Below the pieces are notes generated by a model. The model made no database searches and was not told the origin of the DNA. It was given only the letters and a program-made list of their open reading frames with translations. Position numbers and translations under genes: made by a program. From assembly GCF_019091085.1 (NCBI RefSeq), contig NZ_JAGXJY010000030.1, forward strand, positions 1-49,352: a stretch of DNA of 49,352 nucleotides, given 5' to 3'. Source of the DNA: Mesorhizobium sp. GbtcB19 (GTDB lineage: Bacteria; Pseudomonadota; Alphaproteobacteria; Rhizobiales; Rhizobiaceae). Positions within the stretch are counted from its first letter, which is position 1, and the number at the start of each line of letters is the position of its first letter. Below, one piece after another: positions 25,452 to 33,049 of this stretch.

Positions 25452-25817
25452 ATGGCGAAGATCGAATCGTATAGAGATTTGGTCGTTTGGCAGCAGGCGA
25501 TGGACCTCGCGGTTTCGATCTATCAGGCAACTAGATCCTGGCCAAAGGAAGAGCTCAATGGACTAACAGCGCAGACGCGACGGGCTGCAACATCAGTCCC
25601 TGCTAATATTGCTGAAGGCTATGGACGGGAAAGCCGAGCTACCTACCAACAATTTCTGAGGATCGCCCAAGGATCTCTGAAGGAGTTGGAGACCCATCTC
25701 CTTATCGCGCAACGGGTAGGAATTGCACCCGCCGAAGCCATCGGCCCCTTGATGAGCCGCAGTGAAAGCGTCGGGAAGCTGCTACGCCTTCTGATCCGAA
25801 AGCTCTCGACGGACTAG
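25452..25817 (+). CDS. Four-helix-bundle protein (23S rRNA intervening-sequence protein family)
   Basis: A 121-residue, all-helical protein: first helix YRDLVVWQQAMDLAVSIYQATRSWP (7-31), then the family core AATSVPANIAEGYGR (45-59) and QQFLRIAQGSLKELETHLLIAQRVG (66-90), then a final helix. This matches the IVP/TIGR02436 four-helix-bundle family related to Avd of diversity-generating retroelements. The known relatives form pentameric, positively charged bundles that bind nucleic acid; no catalytic site is known. No reverse transcriptase or variable repeat is nearby, so this is a stand-alone copy. It lies between puuA and puuB in the same direction, flanked on both sides by short repeat arrays; the right array begins directly after its stop codon. 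Confidence 0.88.
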   Translation: MAKIESYRDLVVWQQAMDLAVSIYQATRSWPKEELNGLTAQTRRAATSVPANIAEGYGRESRATYQQFLRIAQGSLKELETHLLIAQRVGIAPAEAIGPLMSRSESVGKLLRLLIRKLSTD

Positions 25818-25894
25818 CCCTACTGCCCTACTGCCCTACTGCCCTACTGCCCTACTGCCCTACTGCCCTACTGCCCTACTGCCCTACTGCCCTA
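25818..25894. repeat. Right 8-bp repeat array (nine perfect units plus a partial one)
   Basis: Nine perfect tandem copies of CCCTACTG run from 25818 to 25889, starting at the base after the four-helix-bundle stop codon. A partial tenth unit CCCTA leads into the ATG of puuB at 25894. The unit is the complement of the left-array unit. Confidence 0.95.
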
Positions 25895-27189
25895 TGAGCG
25901 TCATGCCCTATCAATCCCCGATTTCTCCCGGCCGGTCCTGGTATGAGGACACGGCTGGGCCTCGTGCCGAGTATCCGGTGCTCGATGGCGACCGGACCTG
26001 CGACGTCGTCATCATCGGCGGCGGGTTCACCGGTCTGTCGGCAGCCGCGCACCTGGCCAAGGCCGGCACGAATGTCGTGCTGATCGACGCCTTTCGTTTC
26101 GGCGACGGCGCGTCGGGGCGCAATGGCGGCCAGCTCGGTACCGGGCAGCGCGCCTGGGCGGAGGAACTCGAGGCCGAATACGGCCTTACCCGCGCCAGGG
26201 CGCTGTTCGACATGGCCGAAGAGGCGAAGGCGCATCTCCTGGATTTCGCCGCCGCCAACGCGATCGACATCGACTATATGCCGGGACAGCTGTCGGTAGC
26301 CCACAAGCGACGCTATGTTGACGACTACAAGCGCCATGCCGAGATCATGGCGAGCCGCTTCAACTATCCGCATGTCAGCTTCATGGATGCGGCGGAGACG
26401 GCGGAGCGGCTGGGCTCGACGCGCTATTTCGGCGGTGCGCGCGACACCGGCACCGGGCACATCCACCCGCTGAAGCTGGTGATCGGCACGGCCATAGCGG
26501 CAGCGGCGGCCGGCGCGCTTCTCTTCGAGCAGACGCCGTCCACCGGCATTATTTCCAGCGGCGGCAAGGTGAGGGTCACAACACCGAGGGGCACGATCAC
26601 CGCCGACAGAGGCCTGATTGCGGTCAACGCCTATGGCGGCAATCTCGAACCGGTGAGCGCCGCGCACATCATGCCGATCGGCTCCTTCATCGGCGCGACC
26701 GTGCCGCTGGGGTCGGACTCGAAAGTCCTGCCCGGCGGCGAATCGGTCGACGATTCCCGCTTCGTGGTGCGTTATTTCCGCAAATCGAAAGACGGACGGC
26801 TCCTGTTCGGCGGGCGCGAGGTCTATGCCGTCAACGATCCGAAGGACATCCATATCCACATCCGCAAGCAGATCGCCGAGCTCTACCCGGCGCTGAAGGA
26901 TGTCGAGATCACGCATGGCTGGGGCGGCTATGTCGGCATCACTGTGCCGAGAAAGCCGTTCGTGCGCGAAGTGATGCCAAAGGTGATTTCGATCGGCGGC
27001 TATTCCGGCCATGGCGTCATGCTGTCGAACTTCTTCGGCAAGCTTTATGCCGAGACGGTTGCCGGCAATCGCGACCGCCTGAAGCTGATCGAGGACCTCA
27101 AGATCCCTGCTTTCCCGGGCGGCCGCCGGTTCCGCGCGCCACTCTTGTTTCTCGCACTCAACTGGTTCGCGCTGCGCGACCGGATTTGA
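25894..27189 (+). CDS. puuB: FAD-dependent gamma-glutamylputrescine oxidase (PuuB-like)
   Basis: A 431-residue DAO-family flavoprotein. After a 25-residue lead (SWYEDTAGPRAEYPVLDGDRTCD) comes the FAD-binding VVIIGGGFTGLSAAAHLAKAG (about 30-50), then GASGRNGGQLGTGQR, which is typical of PuuB/OrdL oxidases, and a C-terminal flavin motif VISIGGYSGHGVMLSNFFGKL. PuuB oxidises gamma-glutamylputrescine to the aldehyde with release of ammonia and peroxide. Its start codon is fused to the end of the CCCTACTG array, so no ribosome-binding site lies upstream; a second ATG at 25903 also lacks one. Translation may depend on readthrough coupling from the inserted gene. Confidence 0.85.
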   Translation: MSVMPYQSPISPGRSWYEDTAGPRAEYPVLDGDRTCDVVIIGGGFTGLSAAAHLAKAGTNVVLIDAFRFGDGASGRNGGQLGTGQRAWAEELEAEYGLTRARALFDMAEEAKAHLLDFAAANAIDIDYMPGQLSVAHKRRYVDDYKRHAEIMASRFNYPHVSFMDAAETAERLGSTRYFGGARDTGTGHIHPLKLVIGTAIAAAAAGALLFEQTPSTGIISSGGKVRVTTPRGTITADRGLIAVNAYGGNLEPVSAAHIMPIGSFIGATVPLGSDSKVLPGGESVDDSRFVVRYFRKSKDGRLLFGGREVYAVNDPKDIHIHIRKQIAELYPALKDVEITHGWGGYVGITVPRKPFVREVMPKVISIGGYSGHGVMLSNFFGKLYAETVAGNRDRLKLIEDLKIPAFPGGRRFRAPLLFLALNWFALRDRI

Positions 27190-27448
27190 AGCCGGCCGCT
27201 CGAGCCGAAGTCATCGAATCGGCTTGGGTGACTTCCACGCTGGGGGTTGTGGAATTCTTAACGAACGCGCAGAATTTCGCAAATTGGCTCACTCATGCCA
27301 TAATCAGCAGTGAAAGATGCGATTATGGGCGAAAATCCGGGGGTTTAGCGGGCCTTGCCCGCGATGATTTCGGGACCGATGCCGATCACGGCCAATCTTT
27401 ATGGCAATGATCGAAAGAACGTCGGCCCGCTTGTTGGAGGTGGTTTGA
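27190..27448 (+). promoter_or_regulatory. Promoter region of the SH3 gene
   Basis: This 259-bp gap is AT-richer around 27240-27335 and ends in TTGGAGGTGG, a strong ribosome-binding site for the GTG start at 27449. I see no gene or recognisable operator in it. Confidence 0.3.
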
Positions 27449-28348
27449 GTGAACGAGCCCTTCAGTTTCGGCATGCCGGAACGGCAGCGCTTTACAATGC
27501 AATTCGGCTATGACGTTCGGCCATCCTTCTGGCAGAAGGTACAGTCGAACGCGCATCTGGTGATTGCCGCGGTGGGCACCGCCGCGCTGCTTGGCGTGGC
27601 TGGGGTGGCGCTGTGGCTGTGCATTCCGGGCAATGGCCGGCAAGTGGCCGCCGCAAGCGCCGAGCAGACCGTTCCGACAATCCCGGTGAAGACCACGAAG
27701 ATCGCTCCTGCCGCCGCGGCGGTCACTGTGGCGGCAGCGGTGCCGCAGGCCGCGCGCAAGGCGGATGCGGTTACGCCGCCAACGGCGGCCCGCGTAGCCA
27801 GCATTCCGGCGCTGTCTTCGAACAGCCCGCGCTGGACGGCTTCCGACGCTCAGACGGCGCCGGCCCAGGCCGACACCGAACCGGCTCCATCCAAGCAGGC
27901 CGCAAACACCAACGCAGCGCAATCGACCGATACGGCCTTCGCCGAGCCCTCCGCCGAAAACGATGCCTCGGACGCGCTGTCCAAGGTTGTCGTACCCGTC
28001 CCCGCAAGCGAGACGCCGACGACTGCCAAGAAGCCGGACGACAAGATGGATGGCGCCCAGACCGCTGCGATTCCCGAGGCCAAGCCGCAGGTTCCCGATC
28101 CGCAGCCGGCAGCGGCGGACAGCGCGGCCGAGGCCAAGCCGAAACCGCAGAAAGTCAGCGCGGCCGCCAATGGACGCATTTTGAGGGCCGTCACCATGCG
28201 CACGGGCCCGAAGAAGGGCGCCGCCGCAATCACCACGGTGCCGGCTAAGGCGTCGGTGCAGGTGGTGGGCTGCAAGCAATGGTGCGAGATCGTCTATAAC
28301 GGCAAGCACGGCTGGGTCTATAAGAGCTACGTCAAGACCGGCGCGTAA
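27449..28348 (+). CDS. Membrane-anchored SH3-domain protein
   Basis: A 299-residue protein with a cytoplasmic lead of about 35 residues, one membrane helix (HLVIAAVGTAALLGVAGVALWLCI), a long Ala/Pro/Lys-rich linker (about 70-225), and a C-terminal bacterial SH3 domain of about 65 residues (RAVTMRTGPKKGAAAITTVPAKASVQVVGCKQWCEIVYNGKHGWVYKSYV). Such domains bind peptidoglycan or cell-wall peptides, so it probably spans from the inner membrane into the periplasm. Two Cys flank QW in the SH3 domain and could form a disulfide. GTG start with GGAGGTGG upstream. Its 3' end overlaps the convergent Mur-ligase gene by 17 nt. Confidence 0.8.
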   Translation: MNEPFSFGMPERQRFTMQFGYDVRPSFWQKVQSNAHLVIAAVGTAALLGVAGVALWLCIPGNGRQVAAASAEQTVPTIPVKTTKIAPAAAAVTVAAAVPQAARKADAVTPPTAARVASIPALSSNSPRWTASDAQTAPAQADTEPAPSKQAANTNAAQSTDTAFAEPSAENDASDALSKVVVPVPASETPTTAKKPDDKMDGAQTAAIPEAKPQVPDPQPAAADSAAEAKPKPQKVSAAANGRILRAVTMRTGPKKGAAAITTVPAKASVQVVGCKQWCEIVYNGKHGWVYKSYVKTGA

Positions 28349-29651
28349 GACTTACCCCGCCAAGCAGCCATCCGAAGCGGCGCCTTCTGCGCTCAAGCCT
28401 GCGCTTTGCGAGGAAGGACTTGTGTTCCTCGAAAGGCACCTCATAGAGCCCGCAGCCTTGGCAACTCTCTTTCTTGCCGCATGCCGGAATCCAGCATCTG
28501 ACGTCGTGGGTCCAGGCCAGCGCGACCCTCTCCAGATGAAGATTGGACGAGCTCTTCAGCAGGATCAGTTCTCCGGGGACAGCGGTCTCTTTGATATGGT
28601 CGGAAACTTCCTTCGGGGTACGAAGCTCCAGGAGGCGGCCGCTGTCGCGGTCGGCCTGGCTGGCGCGTGAGCGATGGGCATTGTCACCGGTGTAGATGAC
28701 CTCGTCAGCGATATCGCGCGCAATTCCATAGGCAGTGGCGTATTTTCTCGACGATCCGACATAGTCGGAAATCTGACCGAGCACGATGCGCTTGCGGGCG
28801 GCGCTGGCCTTCCTCATCATGTCCATGGTGATATCGATCGAATGCCAGGGCGCCTTGGCCGTGTCGACGAGGAATTGCGGACCGCCATCGACCGTCTGCA
28901 CCATGCAACGGTTCGGCAAGGGTTCGAACGATGCCAGCCTTGCCGCAACTTGCTCGGGCGGGACGCCTAGTTCCAGCGCCGTGACGATTGCGGCGGCGGC
29001 CGGCAGCCAGAAGTGCTCGCCAGGGAACGGCGTTCGAATGTCTATGGTGCCACCGCGCCAGCGAAGCGAAAATCCGAGCAGGTCCGGATAGGCGGCTTGG
29101 ACGTCCGTTACGCGATAGTCGGCGGCCTCCGACTGGCCGAAAGTCGCGATACGGCCCCTTGCGCTCGAAGCCATCCCGAGCACATGCGGGTCGTCGGCAT
29201 TCAAGATCGCGAGCCCGCCCGGCGACAAGGCGTCAACCAGCGCTCTCTTTTCCTGCGCGACAGCCTCTATGGTCCGGAATTGGGTAACATGCTCCAGCCT
29301 GACCATCGTTACGACCGCCACGTCCGGCTTCAGCATCTCCGCCATGCCTCGGATCGAGCCGGGTTCAAACGCGCCGGCCTCGAAGACGACGTAGTCGACC
29401 TTGCCCGCGCGTTTCATCCGCTTGTAGAGCGTGCGCACAAGTGCCTTGAGCGTGTTGGCCAGCACTTGAGTATGAACCGTGCCTTGAGCCGCCAGGATAT
29501 GCCCAAGCAAGCTGGTTGCAGTCGATTTGCCTGAACTGCCCGTTATGCCGATGAAGGTCGCCTTGCTTCGCGCACGCGCGCGCTCTGCTCGATAGCGGCG
29601 CAATCGCCAGCCCAGATCGTTGCGAATTTGGCGCAGACTGACCTCAACCAA
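28332..29651 (-). CDS. Mur-ligase-family protein with C-terminal four-Cys motif
   Basis: A 439-residue protein with a Mur-ligase central domain: P-loop FIGITGSSGKST (about 33-44), a DYVVFEAGAFEPGSIRGMAEMLKPDVAVVTMV segment with the usual Glu, and a C-terminal domain starting near GGPQFLVDTAKAPWHSIDITMDMM in the role of the substrate domain (DTAKAPW resembles DDAYNANP of MurF). Near the end is C-x4-C-x5-C-x2-C (C386, C391, C397, C400), then a strongly basic, Arg-rich tail and a short hydrophobic stretch. It lacks the N-terminal UDP-binding domain of true Mur synthetases. It starts with TTG and AGGGGA upstream; no ATG or GTG is available. Substrate unknown; an amino-acid ligase acting on an envelope or secondary-metabolite precursor is plausible. 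Confidence 0.7.
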   Translation of the reverse strand: MVEVSLRQIRNDLGWRLRRYRAERARARSKATFIGITGSSGKSTATSLLGHILAAQGTVHTQVLANTLKALVRTLYKRMKRAGKVDYVVFEAGAFEPGSIRGMAEMLKPDVAVVTMVRLEHVTQFRTIEAVAQEKRALVDALSPGGLAILNADDPHVLGMASSARGRIATFGQSEAADYRVTDVQAAYPDLLGFSLRWRGGTIDIRTPFPGEHFWLPAAAAIVTALELGVPPEQVAARLASFEPLPNRCMVQTVDGGPQFLVDTAKAPWHSIDITMDMMRKASAARKRIVLGQISDYVGSSRKYATAYGIARDIADEVIYTGDNAHRSRASQADRDSGRLLELRTPKEVSDHIKETAVPGELILLKSSSNLHLERVALAWTHDVRCWIPACGKKESCQGCGLYEVPFEEHKSFLAKRRLERRRRRFGWLLGGVSLTRRS

Positions 29652-29767
29652 CCGCCAGTTTCCCCTACCCCGATCCGTTATCCTTTCCGCGGACCATCAA
29701 GTCAAACTGGGACTCGGCCTGATGGCGTCAACAGCAACCGGGAACGGAAAGCCGCGATGTGAGCGGC

Positions 29768-30529
29768 TCAGATACAGCGGCCGCCATCGACCTCGAGCGC
29801 CACGCCGGTGATGAAGGCGGCTTCATCCGAGGCCAGCCACAGCGCCGCGTTGGCGATGTCGAGCGGTGTCGAGAGCCGGCCGAGCGGGATCGAGGCGCGG
29901 AATTTCTCGCGGATCTCCGGCGTGTCGGCGCCCATGAATTTCTCCAGCATGCCGGTCTCGCCGGCGACCGGGCACAGGCAGTTGACGCGGATGTTCTTCG
30001 GCGCCAGTTCGACGGCCATCGACTTGGTGGCGGTGATCGCCCAGCCCTTGGAGGCATTGTACCAGGTCAGGCCTGGCCGCGGCCTGAGCCCGGCCGTCGA
30101 GGCCGTGGTCAGGATGACACCGCCGCCCTGCCGGTCCATGATCGGCACGACGGCGAGCGCCGCATGGTAGATCGCCTTCATGTTGACGGCGGTGATCAGG
30201 TCGAAGGTTTCCTCATCGACGCCCAGCATATCGCCGTTGCGGTGGGTGAAGCCGGCATTGTTGACCATGATGTCGATGCGGCCGAAGGCGCTCTTGGCGG
30301 CATAGATCATCTCGTCGAATTCGGAACGCAGCGAAACGTCGGTCTGGGTCCAGATCGCATTGGCGCCGATCTCTTCGGCGACCCGTTCGGCGCCCTTGGC
30401 GTTGAGGTCGGCGACGACCACGCGCGCGCCCTCCTCGGCAAAACGCTTCGCCATGCCTTCGCCGAAACCCGACGCGGCACCGGTGATGACGGCGACCTTT
30501 CCTTCCAGACGCATGGTTTTCCCGCTCAT
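29768..30529 (-). CDS. Short-chain dehydrogenase/reductase
   Basis: A 253-residue classical SDR. It has the cofactor loop TGAASGFGEGMA, the NNAG motif (VNNAGFTH), the catalytic Ser in TTASTAG and the YxxxK pair in WYNASKGWA. The Asp in VVVADLNAKGA after strand 2 suggests NAD(H) preference. The end ITGVALEVDGGRCI is typical of 3-oxoacyl/glucose dehydrogenase-like members. The substrate cannot be inferred. Start options are the ATGs at 30529 and 30514; both are close to the first strand. It stands alone, divergent from zwf. Confidence 0.85.
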   Translation of the reverse strand: MSGKTMRLEGKVAVITGAASGFGEGMAKRFAEEGARVVVADLNAKGAERVAEEIGANAIWTQTDVSLRSEFDEMIYAAKSAFGRIDIMVNNAGFTHRNGDMLGVDEETFDLITAVNMKAIYHAALAVVPIMDRQGGGVILTTASTAGLRPRPGLTWYNASKGWAITATKSMAVELAPKNIRVNCLCPVAGETGMLEKFMGADTPEIREKFRASIPLGRLSTPLDIANAALWLASDEAAFITGVALEVDGGRCI

Positions 30530-30821
30530 TGGATTCCGCAGCTTTTGACCTGACTTTTCCACCTGCCGTCCGGCCACCCCACGCCCGGCAATATCTCCCT
30601 TAGCTTTCGTCACATTCGCGTTCTATGGTGCAGGCGCGAACGCTGCCGGAAGCCACGGCTTGCCGACAAGCCCTGCCGGCGGCGTGAGTGTCGGGAAACA
30701 TCTGGGCCGATGCAAGTGCAAGCGATTGGTCCTCACATGTGACACCATGGCACTGGAAAATTTAAATCGATTAGAATATACCAACCACGCTGCCGGCGCC
30801 CGGCATCAAATCGGACTGACC

Positions 30822-32291
30822 ATGACCAGCCAGATCATCCCTGTCGATCCTTTCGACTTCATCATCTTCGGCGGCACCGGCGACTTGTCGGAACGCAAGC
30901 TTCTGCCCTCGCTCTACCATCGCCAGCGCGGCCAGCAATTCTCCGAGCCGACGCGCATCATCGGCACGTCGCGCGCGAAAATGACCGACGCGGAGTTCCA
31001 GGCTTTCGCCAAGAAGGCGATATCCGAGCATGTGAAGCCTGCCGACGTCGACGCCAAGGAGCTTGAGACCTTCCTGACGCGCCTCTCCTACGTCTCGGCC
31101 GACGCGACCACGGGCGCCGGCTTCGACAAGCTCAAGAAGGCGATCGGCGATAGCGACCGCATCCGCGCCTTCTATCTCGCCGTGGCGCCGGCACTGTTCG
31201 GCGACATCTCGCACCAGCTCAAGGAACACAGGCTGATCACGCAGAACTCGCGCATCGTGCTGGAAAAGCCGATCGGCCGCGACCTTGCCTCGGCGCGTGC
31301 GCTCAACGACGCGGTGGGCGACGATTTCCACGAAAGCCAGATCTTCCGCATCGATCATTACCTCGGCAAGGAAACGGTGCAGAACCTGATGGCGCTGCGC
31401 TTTGCCAACGCGCTCTATCAGCCGCTGTGGAATTCGGCGCATATCGACCATGTCCAGATCACGGTCGCCGAGACCGTGGGTCTAGAGGACCGCGTCACCT
31501 ACTACGACAAGGCCGGCGCGCTGCGCGACATGGTGCAGAACCATATGCTGCAGCTGCTTTGCCTGGTCGCCATGGAAACCCCGTCCTCGATGGACGCCGA
31601 CGCCGTGCGCGACGAGAAGCTGAAGGTGCTCAGGGCGCTGAAGCGCATCAACGGCAACGAGGCGCCCAAGCACACGGTGCGCGGCCAGTATCGCGCCGGC
31701 GCTTCGGCGGGCGGCCCGGTCAAGGGCTATGTCGAGGAACTCGGCAAGGACAGCACCACCGAGACCTTCGTCGCCATCAGGGCCGAGATCGGCAATTGGC
31801 GCTGGGCGGGTGTTCCGTTCTATCTGAGGACCGGCAAAAGGCTGGCGAGCCGGGTTTCGGAGATCGTCATCGAGTTCAAGCCGATCCCCTTTTCGATCTT
31901 CGACGACAGCGCCGGACCGATCTTCGCCAACCAGCTGGTGATCCGGTTGCAGCCCGACGAAGGCGTCAAGCAGTACATCATGATCAAGGATCCGGGACCG
32001 GGCGGCATGCGGCTGCGCCAGATCTCACTGGACATGAGCTTCGCGCAGTCGTTCCAGGGCCGGGCGCCGGACGCCTATGAGCGGCTGATCATGGATGTGG
32101 TGCGCGGCAACCAGACGCTGTTCATGCGCCGCGACGAAGTCGAGGCGGCGTGGAAATGGATCGACCCGATCCAGAACGCCTGGGAAAGCGCCAAGCAGGA
32201 AGCTCAGGGCTATACGGCCGGAACATGGGGGCCGTCGGCCTCCATCGCGCTCATCGAACGTGACGGACGGACATGGCACGAGAGCAATTGA
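30822..32291 (+). CDS. zwf: Glucose-6-phosphate 1-dehydrogenase
   Basis: A 489-residue enzyme that oxidises glucose 6-phosphate to 6-phosphogluconolactone with NADP+, entry point of the Entner-Doudoroff and oxidative pentose pathways. It has the nucleotide loop FGGTGDLSERKLLPSLY, the active-site motif RIDHYLGKETVQNL and the substrate Lys region VLEKPIGRD. I start at the ATG at 30822 (MTSQIIPVDPFDF), which gives the usual length; in-frame starts further upstream add an unusual 54 residues. An AT-rich stretch at 30755-30785 is a likely promoter. It overlaps pgl by 19 nt. Confidence 0.96.
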   Translation: MTSQIIPVDPFDFIIFGGTGDLSERKLLPSLYHRQRGQQFSEPTRIIGTSRAKMTDAEFQAFAKKAISEHVKPADVDAKELETFLTRLSYVSADATTGAGFDKLKKAIGDSDRIRAFYLAVAPALFGDISHQLKEHRLITQNSRIVLEKPIGRDLASARALNDAVGDDFHESQIFRIDHYLGKETVQNLMALRFANALYQPLWNSAHIDHVQITVAETVGLEDRVTYYDKAGALRDMVQNHMLQLLCLVAMETPSSMDADAVRDEKLKVLRALKRINGNEAPKHTVRGQYRAGASAGGPVKGYVEELGKDSTTETFVAIRAEIGNWRWAGVPFYLRTGKRLASRVSEIVIEFKPIPFSIFDDSAGPIFANQLVIRLQPDEGVKQYIMIKDPGPGGMRLRQISLDMSFAQSFQGRAPDAYERLIMDVVRGNQTLFMRRDEVEAAWKWIDPIQNAWESAKQEAQGYTAGTWGPSASIALIERDGRTWHESN

Positions 32292-32989
32292 GCGAACCGC
32301 ATTTCAACTGGAACGGCTTTGCCGATCGCCCGCAGCTGGCGGCGGCGCTTGCCAGCCATGTCGCCGGCCTGCTGACCAACGCGATCGCACAACGCGGCAC
32401 CGCCCTGCTTGCGGTCTCCGGCGGCACGACACCGGCGAAATTCTTTGCAGCACTTTCCGCGATCCCGATCGTCTGGGACAAGGTTGTCGTGACGCTGGTC
32501 GACGAGCGCTTCGTGCCGCCGTCCTCGCCGCGCTCGAATGCTGGGCTGGTGGCGGCCAACCTGTTGCAGAACAAGGCCGCGGCGGCGCGCTTCGTGCCGC
32601 TCTACCACGAGGCGGCGAGCATCGAGGACGCAGCAGCAACGGACAGCGAGGCACTGCGGTCGCTGCCCTGGCCGCTCGACGTGGTCATTCTCGGCATGGG
32701 CGGCGACGGCCATACGGCCTCGTTCTTTCCCGATGCCGGCAACCTCGAGGAATTGCTCGACCCGGCTTCGCGGCGGATCGTTGTACCCGTGCACGCGGCG
32801 AGCGGCGGCGAGCCGCGGCTCACGCTGTCGATGGCGCGCATCGTCGCCGCCGGCTTCGTGGCGCTGCACATCGAAGGCGAGGACAAGCGCACCGCCTTCA
32901 ACGGCGCGATGGGACCGGGTTTGAAAAAGCCCATCCGCAGAGTGCTCGAGGCGGCGCCGAGACCAATAGAGGTGTTCTGGGCACCCTGA
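32273..32989 (+). CDS. pgl: 6-phosphogluconolactonase
   Basis: A 238-residue lactonase that hydrolyses 6-phosphogluconolactone. Family motifs are visible: LAVSGGTTPAKFFAAL, VTLVDERFVPPSSPRSN and VVILGMGGDGHTASFFPDA. Its ATG lies inside the last codons of zwf (19-nt overlap), so translation is likely coupled, and edd follows 60 nt downstream, completing the Entner-Doudoroff entry operon. Confidence 0.95.
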   Translation: MAREQLSEPHFNWNGFADRPQLAAALASHVAGLLTNAIAQRGTALLAVSGGTTPAKFFAALSAIPIVWDKVVVTLVDERFVPPSSPRSNAGLVAANLLQNKAAAARFVPLYHEAASIEDAAATDSEALRSLPWPLDVVILGMGGDGHTASFFPDAGNLEELLDPASRRIVVPVHAASGGEPRLTLSMARIVAAGFVALHIEGEDKRTAFNGAMGPGLKKPIRRVLEAAPRPIEVFWAP

Positions 32990-33049
32990 TTGCAACAAGA
33001 CGGTCCCGACGGCGCTGGGAGGACGTCGCCGGGCTCGAAAGGACGGACC

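Larger units (their letters stand above)
25413..25893 (+). mobile_element. IVS-like element: four-helix-bundle gene bracketed by inverted 8-bp repeat arrays
   Basis: About 480 bp between puuA and puuB consist of GGCAGTAG-type units at the left end, a four-helix-bundle gene, and CCCTACTG units (complement CAGTAGGG) at the right end. The two arrays are inverted relative to each other, so RNA made across the element could fold into a long stem with the gene in the loop. The body has visibly more A/T-ending codons than its neighbours. The same protein family is found in intervening sequences inserted in bacterial 23S rRNA genes, also bounded by complementary ends. Precise boundaries and any target duplication are uncertain. 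Confidence 0.6.

Noticed and set aside
25452..25817. Accessory (Avd) gene of a diversity-generating retroelement
   Set aside because: No reverse transcriptase or template/variable repeat pair is seen nearby; the gene stands alone between repeat arrays.
25818..25894. CRISPR array
   Set aside because: The repeats are directly tandem 8-mers without spacers and no cas genes are present.
27186..27410. A 74-codon frame after puuB
   Set aside because: It overlaps the puuB stop, lacks a ribosome-binding site and covers an AT-rich promoter-like region.
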